Origin: Erwinia phyllosphaerae
Lineage (GTDB): Bacteria > Pseudomonadota > Gammaproteobacteria > Enterobacterales > Enterobacteriaceae
Reading direction: 5' to 3'
Length of the DNA stretch: 64,000 nt
NCBI RefSeq assembly: GCF_019132875.1
Contig: NZ_JAHSPF010000001.1
Span: forward strand, 186,001-250,000
Part shown: one piece after another, positions 17,762 through 26,591 of the stretch
How positions within the stretch are numbered: the first letter of the stretch is position 1
Layout of the letters: the number at the start of each line of letters is the position of its first letter
The notes under the pieces: model-generated
What the model saw: only the letters and a program-made list of their open reading frames with translations
Told to the model about the DNA's origin: nothing
Databases searched by the model: none
Made by a program: the position numbers and the translations under genes

Positions 17762-20700
17762 ATGGGCACAACCACTATGGGCGTTAAGCTGGACGAGGCC
17801 ACGCGCGACCGTATTCGCCAGGCCGCGGGCCAGATCGACCGCACGCCGCACTGGCTGATTAAACAGGCTATTTTTAACTATCTGGAACAGCTGGAAAGAG
17901 GCGACGCCCTGCCGGAATTCCCTTTGCAGGCGGTGGCTCAGGAGAACGACGAGGCGCCGGTTGAAGAACTGCATCAGCCGTTTCTGGAGTTTGCAGAACA
18001 TATTCTGCCCCAGTCGGTTACGCGCTCGGCCATCACTGCGGCATGGCGCACGCCTGAGACGCAGGCAGTGCCGATGTTGCTTGAGCAGGCTCGTCTGCCC
18101 GAGCCATTAGGACAGCAAACGCAAAAGCTGGCTCATAAGCTCGCTAACGCCCTTCGGCACCAAAAAGGTGCAGGTGGACGCGCCGGAATGGTGCAATCGC
18201 TGCTGCAAGAGTTCTCACTCTCTTCTCAGGAAGGCGTGGCGCTGATGTGCCTGGCGGAAGCGCTATTACGTATCCCGGATAAGCCAACCCGTGACGCGCT
18301 GATCCGTGATAAAATCAGCAACGGCAACTGGCAGTCGCATCTGGGCCGTAGCCCTTCGATGTTTGTTAATGCGGCGACCTGGGGTTTGCTGTTTACCGGC
18401 CGCCTGGTGGCAACGCATAACGAAGCTAACCTCTCCCGCTCTCTGAACCGCATCATCGGTAAAAGCGGCGAGCCGCTGATCCGCAAAGGCGTGGATATGG
18501 CGATGCGCCTGATGGGCGAACAGTTTGTTACCGGCGAAACCATCGCGGAAGCGCTGGCCAATGCCCGCAAGCTGGAAGAGAAAGGCTTCCGCTACTCTTA
18601 TGACATGCTGGGCGAAGCCGCGCTGACGGCTAAAGATGCCGAAGCCTATCTGGTTTCCTACCAGCAGGCGATCCACGCTATTGGTAAGGCTTCTAACGGC
18701 CGCGGCATTTATGAAGGCCCGGGCATCTCAATCAAGCTCTCCGCTCTGCATCCGCGCTACAGCCGCGCGCAGTATGAACGCGTGATGAGCGAGCTTTACC
18801 CCATCCTGAAATCGCTGACGCTGCTGGCGCGCTCTTACGACATCGGCATCAATATCGATGCGGAAGAAGCGGATCGGCTGGAGCTGTCGCTGGATCTGCT
18901 GGAAAAACTCTGCTTTGAGCCGGAACTGGAAGGCTGGAACGGCATCGGTTTTGTTATTCAGGCCTACCAGAAACGCTGCCCGTTTGTGATCGACGCGCTC
19001 ATCGATATGGCCCAGCGCAGCCGCCGCCGCCTGATGATCCGTCTGGTAAAAGGCGCCTACTGGGACAGCGAAATCAAACGCGCGCAGATGGACGGACTGG
19101 AAGGCTACCCGGTATTCACCCGCAAGGTTTACACCGATATCTCTTATCTGGCCTGCGCGCGCAAGCTGCTGGCGGTACCTAACCTGATCTATCCGCAGTT
19201 TGCTACGCATAACGCGCACACGCTGGCGGTGATCTATCAGATGGCGGGTAACAACTATTATCCTGGCCAGTATGAGTTCCAGTGCCTGCACGGCATGGGC
19301 GAACCGCTGTACGAACAGGTTGTAGGCAAAGTGGCCGACGGCAAGCTGAATCGCCCATGCCGTATTTATGCGCCGGTCGGTACACATGAAACGCTGCTGG
19401 CCTATCTGGTGCGTCGCCTGCTGGAAAACGGCGCAAACACTTCTTTCGTTAACCGTATTGCAGACAACACGCTGCAAATTGAAGACCTGGTTGCCGATCC
19501 GGTACAGGAAGTCGAAAAACTGGCCCGCACGGAAGGCGCAATCGGCCTGCCGCATCCAAAAATTCCTTTGCCGCGCGATCTGTATGGCGACAATCGCCAG
19601 AACTCTGCCGGTCTGGATCTGGCCAACGAGCATCGTCTGGCTTCGCTTTCCAGCGCCCTGCTGAACAGCGCTATCCAGCCGTGGCATGCCGCGCCGGTTA
19701 TCGATGGTGAAACGGAAAGTGGCGAACAGCTGCCGGTCGTTAACCCGGCAGAGCCTGCCGATATCGTTGGCTATGTGCGCCACGCTACGGCCCGGGAAGT
19801 TTCTACCGCGCTGGATGCCGCCGTCAACGCTGGCCCAATCTGGTTCGCCACCCCGCCTGCCGCGCGTGCAGAAATTTTGACTCGCGCCGCCGAAATGATG
19901 GAAGGACAGCTACAGCGTCTGCTGGGTATCCTGGTACGTGAAGCGGGCAAAACCTTTAATAACGCCATTGCCGAAGTGCGTGAGGCCGTGGACTTCCTGC
20001 ACTACTACGCCGGGCAGGTACGTGACGATTTTGATAACGAAACGCACCGTCCGCTGGGCCCGGTAGTCTGTATTAGCCCGTGGAACTTCCCGCTGGCGAT
20101 CTTTACCGGACAAATTGCCGCCGCGCTGGCCGCTGGCAACAGCGTGCTGGCTAAGCCTGCCGAACAGACGCCGCTGGTCGCCGCTGCCGCCGTTGCTATT
20201 CTGCATGAGGCGGGCGTGCCGGTGGGTGCGTTACAGCTTCTGCCGGGCATGGGTGAAACCGTGGGCGCGCAGCTGACCGGCGATGACCGCGTACGTGGCG
20301 TCATGTTTACCGGTTCTACCGCGGTCGCAACGCTATTACAGCGTAACCTTGCAGGTCGTCTGGATCCGCAGGGAAGACCAACGCCGTTAATCGCTGAAAC
20401 CGGCGGTATGAACACCATGATCGTCGACTCTTCCGCGCTGACTGAACAGGTGGTGGTCGATATCGTCGCCTCGGCTTTCGACAGTGCGGGCCAGCGCTGC
20501 TCTGCCCTGCGTATGTTGTGTATTCAGGAAGACGTGGCCGACCATACGCTGCAAATGCTGCGCGGCGCGATGGCCGAATGCCGCATGGGTAATCCTGAAC
20601 GTCTTTCAACCGATATCGGTCCGGTGATCGACAGCGAAGCGAAAGAGAATATCGAGCGCCATATTCAGGCGATGCGCAGTAAAGGGATGAAGGTTTACCA

Positions 20701-21712
20701 GGCCGCCTTTAACGATGCGCACGACAGTAAAGAGTGGCAGAGCGGCACGTTTATTCCGCCAACGCTGATTGAGCTGGAAAACGTCGCGGATCTGGATAAA
20801 GAGATCTTTGGCCCGGTCCTGCACGTGGTGCGCTATAACCGCAGCACGCTGCCGAAAATTATCGAGCAGATTAACGCCTCCGGCTATGGCCTGACGCTGG
20901 GCGTGCATACGCGTATTGATGAAACCATCAATCAGGTTACCGCCAGCGCCAGAGTGGGCAACCTGTACGTTAACCGTAATATGGTTGGCGCCGTGGTTGG
21001 CGTGCAGCCGTTCGGCGGCGAGGGCCTTTCCGGCACCGGTCCAAAAGCGGGCGGGCCGCTTTATCTGTATCGTCTGCTCTCTAACCGTCCGGAAGGCGCG
21101 CTGAAGCTGACGCTGGATCGCCAGGACAGCGAACGTCCGGTTGATGCGGCGCTGCGCCCGGTATTGCTGACCACCCATCAGACGCTGACGGAATGGGCGA
21201 AGGATAAGCCAGAGCTGGCGGCAATTTGCAAACAGTTCGCGGAACTGGGACAAAGCGGCACCGTTCGTCTGCTGCCTGGCCCAACGGGCGAGCGCAACAC
21301 CTTCACGCTGCTGCCGCGCGAGCGCGTACTTTGCCTTGCGGATAACGAGCAGGATGCGCTGGTGCAGCTTGCCGCCGTGACCGCCGTAGGCAGTCGTGCG
21401 CTATGGCAGGATGATGAACTGCATCGCTCGCTGGCGAAGAAGCTGCCTGCGGCAGTGCAAAGCCGTATCGACTTTGCCGCCAGTCCGCTGGCGCAGCAAA
21501 CTGAGTTTGACGCGGTGATTTATCACGGCGATGCCGATCAGCTACGCAGCGTTTGCGAAACCGTAGCCGCACGAGAAGGCGCGATTGTTTCGGTACAGGG
21601 CTTTGGCCGTGGTGAAACCAATCTGCTGCTGGAGCGTTTGCTGATTGAGCGTTCACTCAGCGTTAACACTGCGGCGGCAGGCGGCAATGCCAGCCTGATG
21701 ACCATCGGTTAA
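17762..21712 (+). CDS. putA: trifunctional proline utilisation protein PutA
   Basis: A 1316-residue protein that represses the put genes and oxidises proline to glutamate. Domains in order: ribbon-helix-helix (1-47, MGTTTMGVKLDEATRDRIRQ), proline dehydrogenase barrel (about 260-610, with RLMIRLVKGAYWD and the FAD-binding region), aldehyde dehydrogenase (about 650-1120, with ETGGMNTMIVDSS and the catalytic Cys in DSAGQRCSALR), and the C-terminal domain of trifunctional PutA ending NTAAAGGNASLMTIG. The start is ATG at 17762, matching the E. coli N-terminus, with AAGGAG upstream. Length is close to E. coli PutA (1320). Confidence 0.98.
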   Translation: MGTTTMGVKLDEATRDRIRQAAGQIDRTPHWLIKQAIFNYLEQLERGDALPEFPLQAVAQENDEAPVEELHQPFLEFAEHILPQSVTRSAITAAWRTPETQAVPMLLEQARLPEPLGQQTQKLAHKLANALRHQKGAGGRAGMVQSLLQEFSLSSQEGVALMCLAEALLRIPDKPTRDALIRDKISNGNWQSHLGRSPSMFVNAATWGLLFTGRLVATHNEANLSRSLNRIIGKSGEPLIRKGVDMAMRLMGEQFVTGETIAEALANARKLEEKGFRYSYDMLGEAALTAKDAEAYLVSYQQAIHAIGKASNGRGIYEGPGISIKLSALHPRYSRAQYERVMSELYPILKSLTLLARSYDIGINIDAEEADRLELSLDLLEKLCFEPELEGWNGIGFVIQAYQKRCPFVIDALIDMAQRSRRRLMIRLVKGAYWDSEIKRAQMDGLEGYPVFTRKVYTDISYLACARKLLAVPNLIYPQFATHNAHTLAVIYQMAGNNYYPGQYEFQCLHGMGEPLYEQVVGKVADGKLNRPCRIYAPVGTHETLLAYLVRRLLENGANTSFVNRIADNTLQIEDLVADPVQEVEKLARTEGAIGLPHPKIPLPRDLYGDNRQNSAGLDLANEHRLASLSSALLNSAIQPWHAAPVIDGETESGEQLPVVNPAEPADIVGYVRHATAREVSTALDAAVNAGPIWFATPPAARAEILTRAAEMMEGQLQRLLGILVREAGKTFNNAIAEVREAVDFLHYYAGQVRDDFDNETHRPLGPVVCISPWNFPLAIFTGQIAAALAAGNSVLAKPAEQTPLVAAAAVAILHEAGVPVGALQLLPGMGETVGAQLTGDDRVRGVMFTGSTAVATLLQRNLAGRLDPQGRPTPLIAETGGMNTMIVDSSALTEQVVVDIVASAFDSAGQRCSALRMLCIQEDVADHTLQMLRGAMAECRMGNPERLSTDIGPVIDSEAKENIERHIQAMRSKGMKVYQAAFNDAHDSKEWQSGTFIPPTLIELENVADLDKEIFGPVLHVVRYNRSTLPKIIEQINASGYGLTLGVHTRIDETINQVTASARVGNLYVNRNMVGAVVGVQPFGGEGLSGTGPKAGGPLYLYRLLSNRPEGALKLTLDRQDSERPVDAALRPVLLTTHQTLTEWAKDKPELAAICKQFAELGQSGTVRLLPGPTGERNTFTLLPRERVLCLADNEQDALVQLAAVTAVGSRALWQDDELHRSLAKKLPAAVQSRIDFAASPLAQQTEFDAVIYHGDADQLRSVCETVAAREGAIVSVQGFGRGETNLLLERLLIERSLSVNTAAAGGNASLMTIG

Positions 21713-21737
21713 TCTCCGTTTACTGTAGCAATATAAT

Positions 21738-21764
21738 AACGGGGCGAACTTCGCCCCGTTTTCT
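21738..21764 (+). terminator. putA terminator
   Basis: AACGGGGCGAA-ct-TCGCCCCGTTTTC, a perfect stem with a U-run, 26 bases after the putA stop. Confidence 0.9.
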
Positions 21765-21807
21765 TCTCTTCTTCTGTGTAAATTTTGCAGCGCTTATCTT
21801 TCGTTAC

Positions 21808-22641
21808 TCAACCATCCGTTGAGCGCGTCACTTCTTCCCATTGTTCTATTTCCTTGCTGAGCGCCGCGAGCTTTTGCCGCACCAGACTTAATGCATCACT
21901 GCCTAATAACAGCTGTGTTGGCGGGTTCTGGCTCTCAATGATTGCCAGCATGGCGCGTGCAGCCTTCACGGGATCGCCGAGTTGCTTACCGCTTTTTTCC
22001 TCACGTGCCTGTCGAATGGGATTAAATAAAGCGTCATAGTCCGGGATGCTGCGCGCGCTGCGTACCATCGATCGTCCGGCCCAGTTGGTGCGAAAGGAGC
22101 CAGGCGCCACGGCCGTCACGTGTATATTGAACGGAGCAAGCTCTTTGCTTAACGTTTCTGATATGCCAGCCAGGGCGAATTTGCTGCCGCAGTAAGAGCT
22201 GATGCCGGGCATAGTGATAAAACTGCCCATCGAGGTGATATTAATAATATGGCCGTGACGCCGCTGGCGCATGCCCGGCAGCACGGCTTTAATCATCGCT
22301 ACCGCGCCGAACACATTTACGTCAAACTGACGGTGCACTTCTGCAAGCGAGGATTCTTCCATGATGCCCTCATGGCCGTAACCGGCATTGTTGACAAGCA
22401 CGTCAATCGGACCAACGGTGGATTCAATTTCCGCAATCACCTTATCAATACGCTCAAAGTCGGTAACATCAAGCAGGCGGCTAAAGGCCCGCTGCGCATC
22501 AAGCGCATCGAAAGCCTGCTGTGCCTCGTGATTGCGCACGGTGCCGATAACCCGATGGCCTGCGGCGAGGGCTTCCTGCGCCAGCGCACGACCAAACCCG
22601 CTGCTGACGCCGGTGATTAAAAGTGTTTTTGCAGATGTCAT
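21808..22641 (-). CDS. SDR-family oxidoreductase
   Basis: A 277-residue classical short-chain dehydrogenase/reductase. The cofactor motif TGVSSGFG lies at about residues 10-17, NNAG at about 85, and the catalytic Ser and YxxxK in INITSMGSF and YCGSKFALAG. The substrate is unknown; length and the C-terminal extension fit the SDR enzymes often paired with AraC regulators. The ATG at 22641 begins MTSAKTLL; five codons upstream in frame lies another ATG (22656). It is divergent from an AraC-type gene 105 bases away, which probably controls it. Confidence 0.85.
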   Translation of the reverse strand: MTSAKTLLITGVSSGFGRALAQEALAAGHRVIGTVRNHEAQQAFDALDAQRAFSRLLDVTDFERIDKVIAEIESTVGPIDVLVNNAGYGHEGIMEESSLAEVHRQFDVNVFGAVAMIKAVLPGMRQRRHGHIINITSMGSFITMPGISSYCGSKFALAGISETLSKELAPFNIHVTAVAPGSFRTNWAGRSMVRSARSIPDYDALFNPIRQAREEKSGKQLGDPVKAARAMLAIIESQNPPTQLLLGSDALSLVRQKLAALSKEIEQWEEVTRSTDG

Positions 22642-22746
22642 AAAAAGAATTCCCATGAACAGTGGAAGTTGAATGGTATTCTCTGCCTTGCCGCTTTTTT
22701 AGGCCGTATTTTCTGTTTTTCTTGCCTGATCTTATGAGGTGCAGTG

Positions 22747-23667
22747 ATGTCCGTGATGATCACTTTAGTGAAAGCACTCGCCGTGCAGGAGGGATATAAC
22801 CTTACTGCATTGCCTGATGTACGAATTTTGCGTGCCGATCGTCCACTCGCCAGAACCCCGGTGCTTTACGATCCGGGGATCGTCATTGTCTGCCAGGGCA
22901 GCAAGCGCGGCTTTTTCGGTCAGCAGACCTATTTATACGATGAACAGCACTATCTGGCGGTTTCGGTGCCGGTACCGTTTGTGATGGAAACCGACGCGTC
23001 AGCAGAACATCCCTTGCTGGCGATTTATCTGCATCTGGATTTTCAGCTGGCCGCTGAACTCCTGTTGCAGATCGAAAAGAATGCTGTCCCGCATCCTCCT
23101 GCCGCACCGCAAAGTATGATCTCGAGTCCGATGGACGATAAGGTAACCATGGCCGTGCTGCGCTTGCTTGAGAGCCTGAACGATCCGCTTGAAGCGGCGA
23201 TCCTCGGCCCCGCCAGGGTTCGTGAGCTCTATTTCCGCGTATTGACAGGCGCACAGGGCAATGCAATGCGCGCCGCGCTGGCCTTACACGGGCAGTTTGG
23301 CAAAATCGGCAAAGTGATCCAGCGCATCCATACCTGCTACGCAGAGTCGTTAACGCTGACGCAACTGGCTAAAGAGACCGGAATGAGCGTGCCGACTTTT
23401 CATACTCACTTCAAAGCAATAACCCGTATGCCGCCGATGCAGTATGTAAAATCGGTGCGCCTGCACCAGGCGCGGATGTTGATGGTGCGTCAACATATCA
23501 CTGCCGCCGCCGCGAGTTACGCCGTCGGCTATGAAAGTCCTTCGCAGTTTAATCGCGAGTTCAAACGCCTGTTTGGCCTGCCCCCGGCAGAAGAGATAAA
23601 ACGCATGCAGCGTAACTTCGCCATCCCACCGGTGCAGCCAGCGTCGATATTCGTTTCTTCCCATTAA
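22747..23667 (+). CDS. AraC-family regulator (AraC_N type, YqhC-like)
   Basis: A 306-residue regulator with an N-terminal cupin-like AraC_N domain (about 25-180, including LYDPGIVIVCQGSKRGFFG) and a C-terminal double HTH (about 190-290, ending in VGYESPSQFNREFKRLFG). This family includes YqhC, which responds to aldehydes and drives neighbouring oxidoreductases. Start ATG at 22747 with GAGG 8 bases upstream. It is divergent from the SDR gene, the likely target. Its stop overlaps that of the convergent c-di-GMP gene by 4 bases. Confidence 0.88.
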   Translation: MSVMITLVKALAVQEGYNLTALPDVRILRADRPLARTPVLYDPGIVIVCQGSKRGFFGQQTYLYDEQHYLAVSVPVPFVMETDASAEHPLLAIYLHLDFQLAAELLLQIEKNAVPHPPAAPQSMISSPMDDKVTMAVLRLLESLNDPLEAAILGPARVRELYFRVLTGAQGNAMRAALALHGQFGKIGKVIQRIHTCYAESLTLTQLAKETGMSVPTFHTHFKAITRMPPMQYVKSVRLHQARMLMVRQHITAAAASYAVGYESPSQFNREFKRLFGLPPAEEIKRMQRNFAIPPVQPASIFVSSH

Positions 23668-25835
23668 AATTTGCTGTGCGGCGACGTGCTGCGTTCCTCC
23701 GTCAGCAGCGTCTCAAAGTCCGATACGGTAAGCGGTCGGCATAATCCGTTACCCTGCATAATGTCGCACTGCGCGCTGGTCACAAACGCCTGCTGCATCC
23801 CCTCTTCGACACCTTCCGCCGCCACGTTAATGCCCAGGCTTTTGCCCAGCGCGGCCATCGCCCGGAACATCGTCTGTACATGTATGTTAGTGCTGAGCTC
23901 GTGCGTCAGCGATTTGTCAATTTTAAACCCGCTAAAGAAACCGTGCCGCAGCAGGCTCATGGCCCCCAGCGTGCGGCCATAGTGATCGATAACAAAAGAA
24001 GCGCCCGTTTTCCGGACCGCTTCGAAATGCGCGGGCGCATCCTGAAACAGCGTCGTCAGCAACGGCTCGTCCACTTCGAAATCAACAAAGTCCGCATCGC
24101 CGCCAACGCATTCGCGCAGTACCGTTTCCAGCGCGTTGCCGGCCAGCTGGCGAGGAAACAGGTTAATGCTGACGCGCAGCTGCGGGCAGCGGATTTGCCA
24201 CTGGCGAACCTGTGCCAGGGCGGTACGGATTATCCATTCGCCAAGGGTGACCGAAAGCGGACTTTTCACCAGCATGTCGATAAAAGCGGCCGGAAGCAGC
24301 AGGCCACGAGCCGGATGCTGCCAGCGAACCAGTGCCTCGCAGCCGAGCAGACGTCCGCTTCCGACGTCATAGCGCGGCTGGTAATGCAGAACAAACTGCT
24401 GCTGACGTACGGCGGTTTCCAGTTCACGCTCAAAACGCCGCCGCCGCTGTTCGGCCTCGCGAAACGCTGGCAGAAACAGAACGCTGCAACCCTTGCCAGA
24501 CGCTTTGGCACGGTAAAGAGCCAGATCTGCCGCTGACATCACGGATGAGGGATCCTGTCCATGTTCCGGATAAGATGCTATCCCTGTGCTCGCGCCGACC
24601 ACCACGGGCGAACCGTGATAGCGAAACGGCGTCTGTACCGCTGCAATCAGGCGTCCGGCAGTCAGCGTTGCCTCACTGCTCCCGCCCGGCAGCAGGATAA
24701 TGAATTCGTCGCCCCCCAGCCGCGCAGCCATGACCGCATGCTCGCAGACCGCGCGGATCTGCTCGGCCACATGGCATAAAAGCGCGTCGCCTGCGGCGTG
24801 GCCGAGGGTGTCGTTAACCTCCTTGAAGCCATCAAGGTCGGTCATCAGCAGCGTATAAGGCACGCCGGCCTCGGTCAGCTGGCCAAGCTGCTCCATGAAT
24901 GCGCTGCGGCTGGCAAGGCGCGTGAGCATATCCAGCGAGGCCAGCTCGCACAGGCGCGCTTCACTTTCATGTCTGGCCGTCACGTCGCGGATGATCATGC
25001 CGACCAGCCTCTCACCGTTTTCCCGCCAGCCCGAGAAAGAGACCTCGGCCGGAAACTCCTCGCCGTTGCGGCGCAGTCCCCAAATCTGGATGGTACGCGG
25101 ACGGGCAATGGCCTCTTCGTCACTGATCAGATGCGCAAGCTCGTTGCGGTAATCGGCCTGGCAGCGTTTGGGGATGAGATCCGCTACGTACTGACCGACC
25201 ATCTCTTGCGCGTCAAAGCCGAACATTCTGGTCGCCGCCGGGTTCCAGAAAGTGATACCGCGGCAGAGATCGGTGCAGATAATGGTATCTGGCGAGGTCG
25301 TGGATATCGCCTGTAACCGCTGCTGGCTGGCATGGCGCAGCAGCTCCAGACGGCGGATTTCCATCCGGTCCATAACCAGCGCGGCAATGTCGGCCAGGTG
25401 TTGGCGATCTGCCGGTGTAAGCGGCGGACGCGGCTGCGTATCGATCAGGCAAACGGTGCCGATACGGTAACCATCCGGCGTGGACAGCGGAATACCCGCG
25501 TAAAAGCGGATGTTAGGGTAGCCGTGCACCAACGGGCTGTCGCAAAAACGCGGATCGTCTAGCGCGTCCGGCACGCAGAGGATATCAGCCTGCATCAGCG
25601 TATGATCGCAGAACGCTACGCTGCGGGCAGTGCCGGAAATATTCAGCCCGTAACAGGACTTGAAGAGCTGCTGCTGGTCGTCAATCAGTGAGATAAAAGC
25701 GACCGGCACGCGAAAGAGGCGTGCTGCGAGCGCGGTAAGACGGTCGAGCGCCTCTTCCGGAAGCTCGTTTGTCAGCTGATACTGCGCCAGTGCGGCAAGG
25801 CGGGCAGCTTCCTGGTCTGAGAGTGGGCGTTTCAG
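23664..25835 (-). CDS. GAF-PAS-GGDEF-EAL protein, probable diguanylate cyclase with degenerate EAL
   Basis: Domains in order: GAF (about 45-175, with CDHTLMQADILCVPDALDDPRF), PAS (about 185-300), GGDEF (about 305-465; LGGDEFIILLPGG intact) and EAL (about 485-715). The EAL domain keeps CEALVRW, FEVDEP, FKIDKS and AAEGVE, but the DDFGTG loop reads IDHYGRT, losing the first metal Asp, so hydrolysis is doubtful. No ATG is available: similarity to GAF proteins (LAALAQYQLTNELPEEALDR) runs upstream of the first GTG (25709) to CTG at 25835, which has GGGG 7 bases before it. Either a CTG start or a one-base frameshift from an ATG at about 25872 is needed. No membrane segment. Confidence 0.8.
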   Translation of the reverse strand: MKRPLSDQEAARLAALAQYQLTNELPEEALDRLTALAARLFRVPVAFISLIDDQQQLFKSCYGLNISGTARSVAFCDHTLMQADILCVPDALDDPRFCDSPLVHGYPNIRFYAGIPLSTPDGYRIGTVCLIDTQPRPPLTPADRQHLADIAALVMDRMEIRRLELLRHASQQRLQAISTTSPDTIICTDLCRGITFWNPAATRMFGFDAQEMVGQYVADLIPKRCQADYRNELAHLISDEEAIARPRTIQIWGLRRNGEEFPAEVSFSGWRENGERLVGMIIRDVTARHESEARLCELASLDMLTRLASRSAFMEQLGQLTEAGVPYTLLMTDLDGFKEVNDTLGHAAGDALLCHVAEQIRAVCEHAVMAARLGGDEFIILLPGGSSEATLTAGRLIAAVQTPFRYHGSPVVVGASTGIASYPEHGQDPSSVMSAADLALYRAKASGKGCSVLFLPAFREAEQRRRRFERELETAVRQQQFVLHYQPRYDVGSGRLLGCEALVRWQHPARGLLLPAAFIDMLVKSPLSVTLGEWIIRTALAQVRQWQIRCPQLRVSINLFPRQLAGNALETVLRECVGGDADFVDFEVDEPLLTTLFQDAPAHFEAVRKTGASFVIDHYGRTLGAMSLLRHGFFSGFKIDKSLTHELSTNIHVQTMFRAMAALGKSLGINVAAEGVEEGMQQAFVTSAQCDIMQGNGLCRPLTVSDFETLLTEERSTSPHSKF

Positions 25836-26591
25836 AGTTTGTCCCCTTTGTTATGGTGTGCTGTAGCCGACATGACGCAGCAAATGGGGACACGTTCAAT
25901 CAGACGAGACAGCTGAACTCTGCCGTGTCGCCGCCGGAAGAAAGGCCCGAAAAGCCTGGCCCTGCCGCAGGCGGGGTCAGATAAAAAGTCTTATCGCATT
26001 ATCATTTTTCGTAACATGAGCGGGCAATGCATCAGGCAGGTGAAGCCCCTACCCCAGCCAGCCACCAGTTACCGAAAAATAATGTTTTCCGCTAATGTCG
26101 TTACCCTAATATCGACCTTCTCCGGAAGAACTTAAGGCACCCGGGCGCAAAGATTCCTGTTATTTTTTTGCAGGCCTCCACGCAAATTGCACAGGTAGTT
26201 CGTTCGGCATTAGCAGGCGCACATGGCTGCACGCTACAGGATAAGGAAGATAAAAGTAGTAAATTAAATACACTTTATTACTTTGTATGGATCCTGATTA
26301 CTTTGTATGGCGCTTGCTTACCTGTATTATCAGGACGCATGTGTTTTTTTAAATCAAATAGCCGCCAGTCTTATTAATAAAATAAAAACCGCACAATGAA
26401 ATAAAAGAATCGTTCCTCACTAATTATTTCATTAAAGAAATAAAAAGTGACGTCAGACCAGTTATCGCCTATTGTAGGCATTAAAATAAAGCTTCAATTG
26501 TTTTCCCTTCGCAAACATTGCGCGTTATTACGATCCACTACTCACTCTTTTTTTAATTTCGCATCGGAACAGGGCCGGGGCGGAGGACCTT
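25836..26591. other. long divergent intergenic region between two c-di-GMP genes
   Basis: A stretch of 756 bases, strikingly AT-rich from 26250 to 26560. It holds two 14-base direct repeats ATTACTTTGTATGG at 26277-26290 and 26297-26310 (20-base period). A 69-codon open frame at 26168-26377 overlaps them but has no family features. Both flanking promoters must lie here; none is clear enough to name. Confidence 0.5.

Noticed and set aside
26168-26377. A 69-codon frame between the c-di-GMP genes
   Set aside because: AT-rich, overlaps the direct repeats, lacks a ribosome site and shows no family pattern.
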